From the NCBI RefSeq assembly GCF_006716905.1, contig NZ_VFPV01000001.1, positions 870,001-934,000 of the forward strand: a stretch of 64,000 nt of DNA. Direction: 5' to 3'. This DNA is from Acidovorax temperans (GTDB lineage Bacteria; Pseudomonadota; Gammaproteobacteria; Burkholderiales; Burkholderiaceae_C). Of the stretch, positions 21,625 to 29,896 are shown piece by piece. Both the position numbers and the translations under genes were made by a program. Each line of letters begins with the position of its first letter. The stretch's first letter is position 1. The notes beneath the pieces were generated by a model. The model made no database searches. It was not told the origin of the DNA and worked only from the letters and a program-made list of their open reading frames with translations.

Positions 21625-22599
21625 ATGCACGCTTGGCTTTGCACCAACCCCACTGGCGTTGAAGCGCTGACCTGGACCGAACTGCCCACCCCCACCCCCC
21701 AGGCGGGCGAGGTTCTCATCGAAATCAAGGCAGCCAGTCTGAATTTCCCGGACCTGCTGATCGTGCAGAACAAGTACCAGATGAAGCCCCCCCTGCCCTT
21801 CGTGCCCGGGTCCGAATACGCAGGCACCGTGGTCGCAGTGGGCGAGGGGGTGAAGCACCTTCAGGTGGGCCAAAACGTGGCCTGCCTGTCTGGCACCGGC
21901 GGCTTTGGTACGCACACCATTGCCCCTGCCGCGCTGTGCATGCCGCCGCCCCCCGGGTTTCCGGCGGTGGACGCTGCTGCATTCATCATGATTTACGCCA
22001 CATCACACCACGCGCTGGTAGACCGAGCCCAACTCAAGGCCGGTGAAACCGTGCTGGTGCTGGGCGCTGCCGGGGGGGTGGGCACGGCCGCCATCCAGAT
22101 CGCCAAGGCCCTGGGTGCCCGCGTGATTGCCGCGGCTTCCAGCGATGAAAAGTGCGCGCTGTGCACCTCCATCGGTGCGGATGCCACCATCAACTACAGC
22201 AAGGAAAACCTGCGCGAGGCCATCAAGACCCTGACGGATGGCAAGGGGCCTGATGTGATCTACGACCCCGTCGGGGGCGACTTTGCCGAACCGGCTTTCC
22301 GCTCCATCGCCTGGCGGGGGCGGTATCTGGTGGTGGGCTTTGCATCGGGCCCGATTCCAGCGCTGCCCTTCAACCTCGCGCTGCTCAAGGGCGCATCGAT
22401 CGTGGGCGTGTTCTGGGGCGAATTCGCCAAGCGCGAGCCCAAGGCCAACGCAGCCATGATGGCCGAGCTGGCCCAGTGGTATGGGCAAGGCAAGATCAAG
22501 CCCGTGATTGACCGCACCATGCCTATGGCGCAGCTGCCCCAGGCCTACGCCCACATGGGCTCACGCGGGGTGATGGGCAAGCTGGTGATGGTGAACTGA
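21625..22599 (+). CDS. NADPH:quinone oxidoreductase-like MDR protein
   Basis: 324 aa zinc-free medium-chain dehydrogenase/reductase. An N-terminal GroES-like domain (IEIKAASLNFPDLLIVQNKY, PFVPGSEYAGTVVAVGEGVK) precedes a Rossmann domain with LVLGAAGGVGTAAIQIAKAL for NADPH. No structural-zinc cysteine cluster is visible, which fits quinone or enoyl reductases of this superfamily. The substrate cannot be told from sequence. It is the first plus-strand gene after the long minus-strand block and probably single; a CCCAGCCG/CGGCTGGG hairpin follows it at about 22612. Confidence 0.85.
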   Translation: MHAWLCTNPTGVEALTWTELPTPTPQAGEVLIEIKAASLNFPDLLIVQNKYQMKPPLPFVPGSEYAGTVVAVGEGVKHLQVGQNVACLSGTGGFGTHTIAPAALCMPPPPGFPAVDAAAFIMIYATSHHALVDRAQLKAGETVLVLGAAGGVGTAAIQIAKALGARVIAAASSDEKCALCTSIGADATINYSKENLREAIKTLTDGKGPDVIYDPVGGDFAEPAFRSIAWRGRYLVVGFASGPIPALPFNLALLKGASIVGVFWGEFAKREPKANAAMMAELAQWYGQGKIKPVIDRTMPMAQLPQAYAHMGSRGVMGKLVMVN

Positions 22600-22695
22600 C
22601 GCTAGGAACGGGCCCAGCCGCCACAAAGGGGGGCGCTTACGGCTGGGCTGTGTCACACTCGGGCACCCCGTTGCCCTTGATACTGGTGTCCGCAC

Positions 22696-24222
22696 ATGGC
22701 AGACCGTCCCCCCTACGAAATCGCGCGTGAAACGCTCAAGCAACTGGCCACCCGCCGGTTGGCACCCACCCCGGACAACTACCTCGCCATTTACGACGAA
22801 ATTGCGGGCAGCCGCAGCTTCCAGCCCTTTCCGGATGCGCAGCTAAGCAGCATCCAGCGCGTGCTGCCTGCGCAAACCCCGGGGCAAAAACGGCTTCTCA
22901 CCCAATTTGAAAGAGCCATCGCCACCAAAGACTGGTCGGCACTGCAAAGCGTGCTGGTGGGCTACGCCAACCTGGGGCTCAACCCTGTGGCGGCCACGCC
23001 TGTGGTGAGCGAACCTGCGGCAGTGCACATTCTTCCCGCTGACTTTGCCGAGGCACTCGCGCGGCTGATTGACAACACGCTGCCAGCCCTGGGCGAAGAC
23101 GACGCCCGAGTGCACGACATGGCGACGCAGCTCATCACCTTCTTGCGCGAGCCCGATCCGCCGCTGTCTACCGTGCAGCTCATGCTCAGCAACTTCACCT
23201 ACCGGCTCTCGTTTGCCACGGAGGATCAGGCCGCCATCCGCGCCAGCCTGCTGCAGTTGCTGCACATGATTTTTGAAAACATCGCAGTGCTCAGTGTGGA
23301 CGACCGCTGGCTGCGCGGGCAGGCCGAATCGCTCATGGCGGCCTCCACCCCACCGCTGACGCTGCGGCGCCTGGACGATGTGCAACTGCGCCTGAAGGAC
23401 GTGATCTTCAAACAGACCGAAGCCAAGGCGCGCGCCGCCGAAGCCCAGGAGCAGATGAAGGACATGCTGGCCACGTTCATCGAACGCCTGGCGCAGATGA
23501 CGGCCTCCAGCACCACGTATCACGAGACCATGGAACGCTGCGCCGACCTGATCGGCAAGGCCTCCAGCCTGCAGGAAATTGCCCCGGTGCTGGCCGAGGT
23601 GATGTCAGCCACCCGCGCCATGGCGCTGGATACCAAACTCACCCACACCGAGCTGCAGGACTTGCGAGACCGCACCGACGCCAAGCATGCCGAAGTGGCC
23701 CGGCTGCAACAGGAACTCGAACGCGCCAGCACCCAGGCGCGGCACGACCCGCTGACGGGCACCCTCAACCGCAAGGGACTGGACGAAGCCATGGAGCGCG
23801 AGATTGCCCGCTCGCGCCGCCTGGGCAGCCCGCTGTGCCTGGCGCTGCTCGACATCGACAACTTCAAGAGCATCAACGACCGACTGGGCCACACCGTGGG
23901 CGACGCTGCCCTGGTGCACCTGGCCCAGGTCACCCGCGAGGTGATGCGCCCGCAAGACCTGCTGGCCCGCTATGGCGGTGAAGAGTTTGTGCTGCTGCTG
24001 CCCGACACCAATGTAGAAAGCGGCGTGGCTGCCATGACCCGCCTGCAACGTGAGCTGACCACGCGCTTCTTCCTGCAAGGCAGCGAAAAAATCCTCATCA
24101 CCTTCAGCGCCGGTGTGGCCCAGTTGCACGACAGCGAAACCAGCATGGATGCGCTCCAGCGTGCTGACAAGAGCATGTACCTGGCCAAGCGCTCGGGCAA
24201 AAACCGCGTGATGGCGGCCTGA
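22696..24222 (+). CDS. Diguanylate cyclase (GGDEF domain)
   Basis: 508 aa. A long N-terminal region without membrane helices (PPYEIARETLKQLATRRLAP...) carries predicted coiled-coil stretches around 230-345. The C-terminal GGDEF domain has DPLTGTLNRKGLDEAMER, the active-site GGEEF at 427-431 and an intact RxxD product-inhibition site (RPQD) five residues before it. It should therefore make c-di-GMP from GTP and be feedback inhibited. The N-terminus resembles a family of cytosolic betaproteobacterial cyclases; its signal is unknown. Confidence 0.93.
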   Translation: MADRPPYEIARETLKQLATRRLAPTPDNYLAIYDEIAGSRSFQPFPDAQLSSIQRVLPAQTPGQKRLLTQFERAIATKDWSALQSVLVGYANLGLNPVAATPVVSEPAAVHILPADFAEALARLIDNTLPALGEDDARVHDMATQLITFLREPDPPLSTVQLMLSNFTYRLSFATEDQAAIRASLLQLLHMIFENIAVLSVDDRWLRGQAESLMAASTPPLTLRRLDDVQLRLKDVIFKQTEAKARAAEAQEQMKDMLATFIERLAQMTASSTTYHETMERCADLIGKASSLQEIAPVLAEVMSATRAMALDTKLTHTELQDLRDRTDAKHAEVARLQQELERASTQARHDPLTGTLNRKGLDEAMEREIARSRRLGSPLCLALLDIDNFKSINDRLGHTVGDAALVHLAQVTREVMRPQDLLARYGGEEFVLLLPDTNVESGVAAMTRLQRELTTRFFLQGSEKILITFSAGVAQLHDSETSMDALQRADKSMYLAKRSGKNRVMAA

Positions 24223-24263
24223 CGCAGCCCCGGCGCTCCCTGCGTTCACAAGCCCGTTTACCC

Positions 24264-25820
24264 ATGCCCCTGCAGCGCCGCCAGTGGGTCCAGCGTGCCG
24301 CCATGGCGGCTGCGGCCACTGCCCTGCCCCGGTGGGCATGGTTGCAGCCCACACCCCTGGCTGCCAACCCTTTTGCACTGGGAGTTGCCAGCGGCGACCC
24401 TGCACCCGATGGCATGGTGCTGTGGACGCGGCTGCTGCCCTCACCCGGTGAGCCCCTGCCTGCCCAAACCGTGCACTGGGAGCTGGCACACGATGAAGGA
24501 TTTGCGCGCATCGTGCAAAAGGGCCAGGCCACCGCAGCACCAGAGCGCGGCCACAGCGTGCATGTGGAAGTGCGTGGGCTGGAGCCGGGCCGCTGGTACC
24601 ACTACCGCTTCATGCTGGGGCCGGCCACCAGCACCACCGGCCGCACCTGCACTGCGCCCGCCCTGGATGCGCTGCCGGGGCGTCTGCGCGTGGCGTTTGC
24701 GTCGTGCCAGCGGTGGGAGCATGGCCACTACGCCGCCTGGCGCCATGTCTGCAACGACCAGCCCGACCTGGCGCTGTTTCTGGGCGACTACATCTACGAA
24801 TACGCCACGCCCAAAAACACCGAGGGCCTGGCCCGCACCCACACATTGCGTTATGCGACCACGCTGGCCGACTACCGCGACCGCTACGCCCTGCACAAGA
24901 GCGACCCTGCACTGCAGGCCGCCCACGCCGCCTGCCCCTGGGCCGTGACCTGGGACGACCACGAAGTGCAAAACGACTATGCAGGGGGCACGAATGCACA
25001 GGCCGATGCCGCGGCCTTCCTGGCCCAACGCGCTGCAGCCTGGCAGGCGTTCTACGAAAACATGCCCCTGCGTGCCACGGCCCTGGCGGGCGCGCAGTTC
25101 GACCGGCTGCAGGTGCACCGCCGCCTGCCCTGGGGCCGGCTGGCCCAGTTGCACCTGCTGGATGACCGCCAACACCGCGCCCTGCAGGCATGCCGCAAAC
25201 CCGGCGCCACCAACGCGGGGAGCGTGCGCCCCGCCGACTGCGCCGAATTGGCCGACCCCGCCCGCAGCCTGCTGGGCCCTGCGCAGGAACAGTGGCTGGG
25301 CGAGGGCCTGGCCGCAGATGCGAAGCACGACCACACCCGCTGGAGTGTGCTGGCCCAGCAAACCCTGTTCTCGCCCCGCCGCTACCCCAGCGGCCAGGTG
25401 GCCGCCGACGGATGGGATGGCTACCCTGCGGCGCGCGAACGCCTGCTGCAATCCATGCAGGGCCACAACCCGCGCAACACGGTGCTGCTGGGTGGGGACA
25501 TCCACCAAAACTATGTGTGCAACGTGCACGCACCGGGTGCTGGCGGCGACCGGCCTGTGCTGGCCAGCGAGTTCTGCGGCACGTCCATCAGCTCACGCGC
25601 TGGCACCACGCAAGACAAGGTGGACGCCATTGCCCGCCACAACCCGCATGTGCTGCTGGCCCGCTGCGAAGAGCGGGGCTACGGGCTGGCAGACATCACC
25701 CCAGAGCAATGGACGACCACCCTGCGCGCGGTGGACAACCCCCTAGACCCGCACAGCAGCGCCCACACCCTAGCCCGGTTTGTGGTGCAAGACCGCAAGC
25801 CCGGCCCCGTGCGCGCCTGA
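24264..25820 (+). CDS. phoD: PhoD-like alkaline phosphatase/phosphodiesterase
   Basis: 518 aa secreted metallophosphatase. The N-terminus MPLQRRQWVQRAAMAAAATA has a twin-arginine pattern followed by a hydrophobic stretch, so Tat export is likely. An N-terminal Ig-like PhoD domain (FALGVASGDPAPDGMVLWTR) is followed by the metal-binding core: VAFASCQRWEHGHY, LFLGDYIYEYA, VTWDDHEVQNDYAGG and LLGGDIHQNYV. In the family these bind Fe and Ca and release phosphate from phosphodiesters and monoesters. It is convergent with a Na/Pi cotransporter gene 2.3 kb away; only mobile DNA lies between, so the two may form a phosphate-scavenging pair. Confidence 0.9.
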   Translation: MPLQRRQWVQRAAMAAAATALPRWAWLQPTPLAANPFALGVASGDPAPDGMVLWTRLLPSPGEPLPAQTVHWELAHDEGFARIVQKGQATAAPERGHSVHVEVRGLEPGRWYHYRFMLGPATSTTGRTCTAPALDALPGRLRVAFASCQRWEHGHYAAWRHVCNDQPDLALFLGDYIYEYATPKNTEGLARTHTLRYATTLADYRDRYALHKSDPALQAAHAACPWAVTWDDHEVQNDYAGGTNAQADAAAFLAQRAAAWQAFYENMPLRATALAGAQFDRLQVHRRLPWGRLAQLHLLDDRQHRALQACRKPGATNAGSVRPADCAELADPARSLLGPAQEQWLGEGLAADAKHDHTRWSVLAQQTLFSPRRYPSGQVAADGWDGYPAARERLLQSMQGHNPRNTVLLGGDIHQNYVCNVHAPGAGGDRPVLASEFCGTSISSRAGTTQDKVDAIARHNPHVLLARCEERGYGLADITPEQWTTTLRAVDNPLDPHSSAHTLARFVVQDRKPGPVRA

Positions 25821-26237
25821 GGGCCCGCTCGCACCATCAGACTGCCGGGCGGGGTGCGGCCGTGATTCAGGGAAACCAAGGATTTAAATAAAAATGCCTG
25901 ATTAGGTACATGTCTCAGACCGATCTTCCTCAACCGTTCGGGCTGAGCTTGTCGAAGCCAGGGCGCTCCTTGAGAGCAGCCCTTCGACAAGCTCAGGGCG
26001 AACGGGTCTATCTGAGATAAGTCGCTAATCAGGTAAAAATGGGCTCTTCTAGCGAATAGTAGTGATGGAAATCGCCGCACGTCTGTAAACGACGATTTCG
26101 ACGTACGACATTTATCGAGTGCATCAGTAACCATCCCCCGGCAAAGCCGGGGGCATTCGGGATGTGAGCCGCTCAAAGCGGCTGTAAGGGGTCGCTAACG
26201 CGGCCCCTCATTCTTGGGGCCACCTATCGGTGGCTAC
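25821..26237. other. Intergenic stretch of palindromic elements downstream of phoD
   Basis: No gene is seen here. After about 65 bases of plain sequence comes an 8-bp direct repeat TAAAAATG (25889-25896), then a 137-bp palindromic element. A second TAAAAATG (26034-26041) follows, then the left arm of a larger palindrome (to 26126) and the 5' noncoding end of an IS200 element. These are described separately. Confidence 0.85.
25897..26033. repeat. 137-bp MITE-like palindrome with REP-like core (element E1)
   Basis: The ends are CCTGATTAG and CTAATCAGG. Internal to them, TCTCAGA pairs with TCTGAGA. A core of two 24-bp arms at 25934-25957 and 25982-26005 reads CCGTTCGGGCTGAGCTTG... and its near-perfect complement; this is the widespread TTCGACAAGCTCAGG repeat of many proteobacterial genomes. 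Perfect 8-bp direct repeats TAAAAATG flank it (25889-25896 and 26034-26041), as expected for a target duplication. No coding capacity. The parent transposase family is not known to me. Confidence 0.8.
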
Positions 26238-26793
26238 TCACCTCCATAGACCGAGTTGGTCCAACCTCTCGTCTTCCTTCTCCTGGTTTCGGATGTACTC
26301 CCGTATCACCGCTTCGTCGCGTCCCACCGTCGAGACGAAGTACCCTCGCGCCCAGAAGTGCTGACCCACGAAGTTGCGCTTTCGCTCTCCGTACACCCGC
26401 GCAAGGTGGATTGCGCTCTTGCCTTTGATAAAGCCCACCACCTGCGACACCGAGTACTTCGGTGGGATCGACAGCATCATGTGCACGTGATCGGGCATCA
26501 GATGCCCCTCTTCAACCCTGCATTCCTTTTGCGCGGCCAACTTTCTGAATACCTCACCCAGGTGTTCGCGTAGCTGCTTGTACAGCGTTCGCCTTCGACA
26601 CTTGGGGATGAAGACCACGTGATATTTGCAATCCCAGGCCGTGTGACTCAAACTTTCATACTTGTCCATCGTGTTTCTTCCTTTCGTTTGCTTGGCGGCT
26701 CACGATTGAAAGTCTCTACGGTGGACAACCTCCTGAAAAGTCAAACTTCTACTGCCTCCCCGGCAGAGCCGGGGGGCCTCCTTTTGGTAGCTA
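26125..26793 (-). mobile_element. IS200/IS605-family element, copy 1
   Basis: About 670 bp identical to 42925-43594. The ends carry hairpins CCCCCGGC-AAA-GCCGGGGG (26135-26153) and CCCCGGC-AGA-GCCGGGG (26758-26774), typical of the subterminal hairpins recognised by TnpA. Only tnpA is present, with no tnpB. No target duplication is expected for this family. The element lies in the centre of palindrome E2. Its last base (G of the terminal CTAG) is now at 27976, because an IS630 entered the TA of that CTAG. Confidence 0.9.
26238..26669 (-). CDS. tnpA: IS200-type transposase TnpA, copy 1
   Basis: 143 aa single-strand transposase of the HUH-Y1 class. The HUH metal motif is in MPDHVHMMLSIPPKYS. 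The catalytic Tyr is in the helix AVIREYIRNQEKEDERL near the C-terminus. The start MDKYESLSHTAWDCKYHVVF and the length are typical of IS200. Translation is probably kept low by structures in the leader, as in known IS200 elements. Identical in sequence to the copy at 43038-43469. Confidence 0.95.
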   Translation of the reverse strand: MDKYESLSHTAWDCKYHVVFIPKCRRRTLYKQLREHLGEVFRKLAAQKECRVEEGHLMPDHVHMMLSIPPKYSVSQVVGFIKGKSAIHLARVYGERKRNFVGQHFWARGYFVSTVGRDEAVIREYIRNQEKEDERLDQLGLWR

Positions 26794-27973
26794 GTGTGGC
26801 GTCTCAAAAATAGATAGAACTATTTTGACCGGTGTTGGTCGAATCAGCTTCCTTATAGGAGACTACACCGATGGCCCACCCTGGACGCCCCGCCACGAAA
26901 CTGCAGATCACCGATGCCGAGCGCGCAGAGCTGCATGCGCGACTGCGCGTACGCAAAGCGCCCGAGGACGAGAAGCTGCGCATGCGAATCGTGCTGGGCT
27001 GCGCAGATGGGGAGTCAGGCACCATGATTGCCCAACGCTTGGGCACGACGGTGCAAACTGTCTCCAAGTGGCGGCGGCGCTACCGGGCGTATCGTCTGGC
27101 GGGTTTGACCGATGCCCCGCGCGCTGGCCGCCCGCGCAGTGTGGGCGACGAGCAGGTTCAGCTCATTGTGGACAAGGTTCGCCAGAGCAAGCCTGACAAC
27201 GCCACGCACTGGAGCGTGCGCCAGATGAGTCGGCACGCTGGCGTATCGCCCGCGACGGTGCAGCGCATCTGGCATGCCTTTGGGCTGAAGCCGCACCTGC
27301 AAGAAACCTTCAAGCTATCGACGGATCCCCATTTCGTGGACAAGGTACGGGATGTGGTGGGGCTGTATATGGCACCACCCGATCGCGCCTTGGTGCTGTG
27401 CGTGGACGAGAAGAGCCAGATCCAGGCTCTGGATCGCACCCAACCAGGGTTACCACTGACGTTTGGCAAACCCAGCATGCGCACGCACGATTACAAGCGC
27501 CATGGCACAACGTCGCTGTTTGCAGCGCTGGATGTGGCCACTGGCAAAGTCATAGGACAGCTCAAGCGCCGTCACCGCAGTGTGGAATTCCTGCAGTTCC
27601 TCAAAGCCATCGATGCAGCGGTGCCTGGCGAACAAGACATTCACCTGATCATGGACAACTACGGCACGCACAAGACGCAGGCAGTGCGGGCCTGGCTAGC
27701 AGCCCATCCTCGCTACCACGTTCACTTCACGCCCACCTCAGCGTCCTGGCTCAATCTGGTCGAGCGTTTCTTTAGCCAGATCAGCGAGCAGTGGATCAAG
27801 CGCAGCGCCCACACCAGCGTTGCTCAGCTGGAGCAATCCATACGGGAATACATTGATCGTCACAACGAGGATCCCAAGCCGTTCGTGTGGCATAAAAGTG
27901 CGGACACCATCTTGGCATCTGTGGCGCGGGCAGCGAGTACCATTATTTGATGATTACTTTTGAGACACCACAC
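26794..27973 (+). mobile_element. IS630-family insertion sequence
   Basis: 1180 bp bounded by imperfect inverted repeats GTGTGGCGTCTCAAAA (left) and TTTTGAGACACCACAC (right). It is flanked by TA dinucleotides at 26792-26793 and 27974-27975, the expected IS630/Tc1 target duplication. It interrupts the terminal CTAG of IS200 copy 1, so it arrived after the IS200. It contains one intact transposase gene. Confidence 0.92.
26871..27950 (+). CDS. IS630-family transposase, intact
   Basis: 359 aa. N-terminal helix-turn-helix regions ([20 protein letters not shown] and [20 protein letters not shown]) are followed by the DDE domain. Its three acids appear in [23 protein letters not shown] and [13 protein letters not shown]. 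The gene is in a single frame, without the programmed frameshift some IS630 members use, and looks functional. Confidence 0.95.
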   Translation: MAHPGRPATKLQITDAERAELHARLRVRKAPEDEKLRMRIVLGCADGESGTMIAQRLGTTVQTVSKWRRRYRAYRLAGLTDAPRAGRPRSVGDEQVQLIVDKVRQSKPDNATHWSVRQMSRHAGVSPATVQRIWHAFGLKPHLQETFKLSTDPHFVDKVRDVVGLYMAPPDRALVLCVDEKSQIQALDRTQPGLPLTFGKPSMRTHDYKRHGTTSLFAALDVATGKVIGQLKRRHRSVEFLQFLKAIDAAVPGEQDIHLIMDNYGTHKTQAVRAWLAAHPRYHVHFTPTSASWLNLVERFFSQISEQWIKRSAHTSVAQLEQSIREYIDRHNEDPKPFVWHKSADTILASVARAASTII

Positions 27974-28062
27974 TAGTGATGCACTCGATAAATGTCGTAC
28001 GTCGAAATCGTCGTTTACAGACGTGCGGCGATTTCCATCACTACTATTCGCTAGAAGAGCCC

Positions 28063-28120
28063 AAAAATGCCTCTAGCGCTTTACCACAAAGCGTCAGCAG
28101 CTATGAAAAACATAGCAAAC
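28063..28120 (+). repeat. Two-hairpin intergenic repeat, copy A
   Basis: AAAAATGCCTCTAGCGCTTT, loop, AAAGCG, then CAGCTATG-AAAAA-CATAGCAA. It has the same two-hairpin architecture as five other intergenic sites in this window. Its AAAAATG start is the target that elements E1 and E2 duplicated. Confidence 0.75.
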
Positions 28121-28141
28121 AAACACCTTTGCGCCATTGGG

Positions 28142-29845
28142 CTACTCCGCAGACTCAACACTCCGCCCACTGTCGGACTCGGCCGCAGGCCGGGTGGGTG
28201 CGCCATGGCTGAGTGTCGATAGCTCCGGCAAAGCCGCCATGCGCTGCACGGCCTTGAACCCCTGCCCCACCGCCCGGCGCAGATCGCTGAGCCGGGCAAG
28301 GTGCTCGTACACCGCCACCACATCCACCGTGCCACCTGCGCCGGCCTGCAGCAAACCCGCCTTGGCAATCTGGTACGCATCCTCGAACGTGTCACGCGCC
28401 TCCAGGGCCAGCCAAGGGCCGCCAGCTTGCGCGGGAGCATTCGCCGATTCGGGGTCGGCGGCTTCAAAAAAGGCGCGCGCCGCATCAAACACCGGCTGCA
28501 CCAGGCTTTCAATGCCCGGGTGCGTTCCTGGTACAGGGCGCTGCTGGCCTATGTGATGCATCACGCGCGCCAGCGTGTCGAAGTGCGTGGCAATGCGCAA
28601 CAGCTCTGGCAACTGCGCGGACACATCGCGGTGCATCTGCTGGCGGCTGACCTCACTGACAAACGCGCCGATGGCGCGCTGCAAATGCTCCACCGTGCCC
28701 AGTTGCAGGGCCAGGCGAACATCGCCCTGCGCATGGGCGGGCGTGGCGTTACGCGCCAGTGCAAACGCGAGGCTGCCCATGCGCGCCAGCTCATGGCGCA
28801 GCGCCTGCAGCGCCAGCACCGGCACGGCCGCCACGTTGCGGTCCAGGTAGCGAGGCCGTGCCGCATCCTCGTCTGCTGAGTGGAAACGTGCCAGCAGAAA
28901 ACGCACCAGCGGTGCCGACAGCGGCAGCATCAGCAACACGCCCAGCAAGTTGAACAGGCTGTGGAACAGCACCAGCTGCATCACGGCGTCGCCACTGCCC
29001 GTGAGCCAGACGCCCAACGCATGGATGAGGTCCAGCAGCGGCGAGAACACCGCCAGCGCCACCACGGCCGTCAGCACGTTGAACAGCACATGCGCGGCCG
29101 CCAAGCGGCGGGCGTTGGAGGTGGCGCCAATCGCAGCCAGGATGGCCGTGAGCGTGGTGCCCACGTTGGCGCCAATCACGATGCCAGCCCCCGCCTCAAC
29201 AGGCATCATGCCCCCACCCACGGCCGTGAGCGCCAGGGCCAGCGTGGCCGAGGAAGCCTGCAGCACGATGGTGAGCAGCACCCCCACCAAGACCGACAGG
29301 GTCACGCCTGCGGCATCGCCGCTGAGCGAGGGCAGAGCCTGTGGCCCCAGCCCCTCAAAGCCCTGCTTGAGCATGTCGATGCCCAGAAACAGCAGGCCAA
29401 ACCCGGCCACCGCCATGCCCAGCGCACCGCGACGCGAGCCCTCGCCCGTGAGCTTGAGCGCCATGCCAATGCCGATGAACGGCAGGGCAAACGCATCAAT
29501 CTTCAGCTTGAAGCCCAGCCACGCCACCAGCCAGCCAGTGACCGTGGAGCCGAAGTTGGAGCCGAACACCACCCACAGCGCCGAGGTGAAACTCAGCAGC
29601 CCGGCGTTGACGAAACCAATGGCCGCCACGGTCATGGCCGTGGAAGATTGCACCAGCGCCGTCAGCAAAACACCCGTGAACAGCCCATGCAGCCAGGTTC
29701 GCGTCCAGGCCTCCAGCATGCGCTCCAGCGCCCGGCCAGCCGCCAGCTTGAGACCATCGGACAGCATGGTCATCCCAAGCAGGAACAACCCGAGTCCGCC
29801 CAGCAGAGAAACGAACAGGGTGCTGTAAGACACAGGCGCTGTCAT
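28142..29845 (-). CDS. Na/Pi cotransporter family protein with PhoU-like tail
   Basis: 567 aa membrane protein of the NptA/YjbB family. About nine hydrophobic segments fill residues 1-330. The two inverted repeats carry the signature glutamines in LLTALVQSSTAMTVAAIGF and LLTIVLQASSATLALALTAV. The C-terminal third (about 370-550) is soluble and helical, like PhoU. The family moves phosphate with sodium, import or export depending on the member. It is convergent with phoD across the mobile-element pile, which suggests a phosphate role. 51 bases lie between its start and the stop of the acyl-CoA synthetase upstream. Confidence 0.88.
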   Translation of the reverse strand: MTAPVSYSTLFVSLLGGLGLFLLGMTMLSDGLKLAAGRALERMLEAWTRTWLHGLFTGVLLTALVQSSTAMTVAAIGFVNAGLLSFTSALWVVFGSNFGSTVTGWLVAWLGFKLKIDAFALPFIGIGMALKLTGEGSRRGALGMAVAGFGLLFLGIDMLKQGFEGLGPQALPSLSGDAAGVTLSVLVGVLLTIVLQASSATLALALTAVGGGMMPVEAGAGIVIGANVGTTLTAILAAIGATSNARRLAAAHVLFNVLTAVVALAVFSPLLDLIHALGVWLTGSGDAVMQLVLFHSLFNLLGVLLMLPLSAPLVRFLLARFHSADEDAARPRYLDRNVAAVPVLALQALRHELARMGSLAFALARNATPAHAQGDVRLALQLGTVEHLQRAIGAFVSEVSRQQMHRDVSAQLPELLRIATHFDTLARVMHHIGQQRPVPGTHPGIESLVQPVFDAARAFFEAADPESANAPAQAGGPWLALEARDTFEDAYQIAKAGLLQAGAGGTVDVVAVYEHLARLSDLRRAVGQGFKAVQRMAALPELSTLSHGAPTRPAAESDSGRSVESAE

Positions 29846-29896
29846 GCCTTCATGCAGCCATCAGCGGCAGGCTGTGCCCAGACCAGTCCCCCATGG

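Larger units (their letters stand above)
26042..28061. repeat. 86-bp inverted-repeat arms of a palindromic element (E2), split by IS200 and IS630
   Basis: Bases 26041-26126 are the exact reverse complement of 27977-28062. The tips read GGCTCTTC and GAAGAGCC. Outside them stand TAAAAATG (26034-26041) and CAAAAATG (28062-28069), matching 7 of 8. Removing the two insertion sequences leaves an almost perfect palindrome of about 172 bp. GGCTCTTC tips and an 8-bp duplication fit an ISL3-type MITE, but this is inference; no ISL3 transposase is present. Confidence 0.8.

Noticed and set aside
25934-26005. CRISPR-like repeat from the TTCGACAAGCTCAGG motif
   Set aside because: Only two inverted arms, not direct repeats with spacers; it is a REP-like palindrome core.
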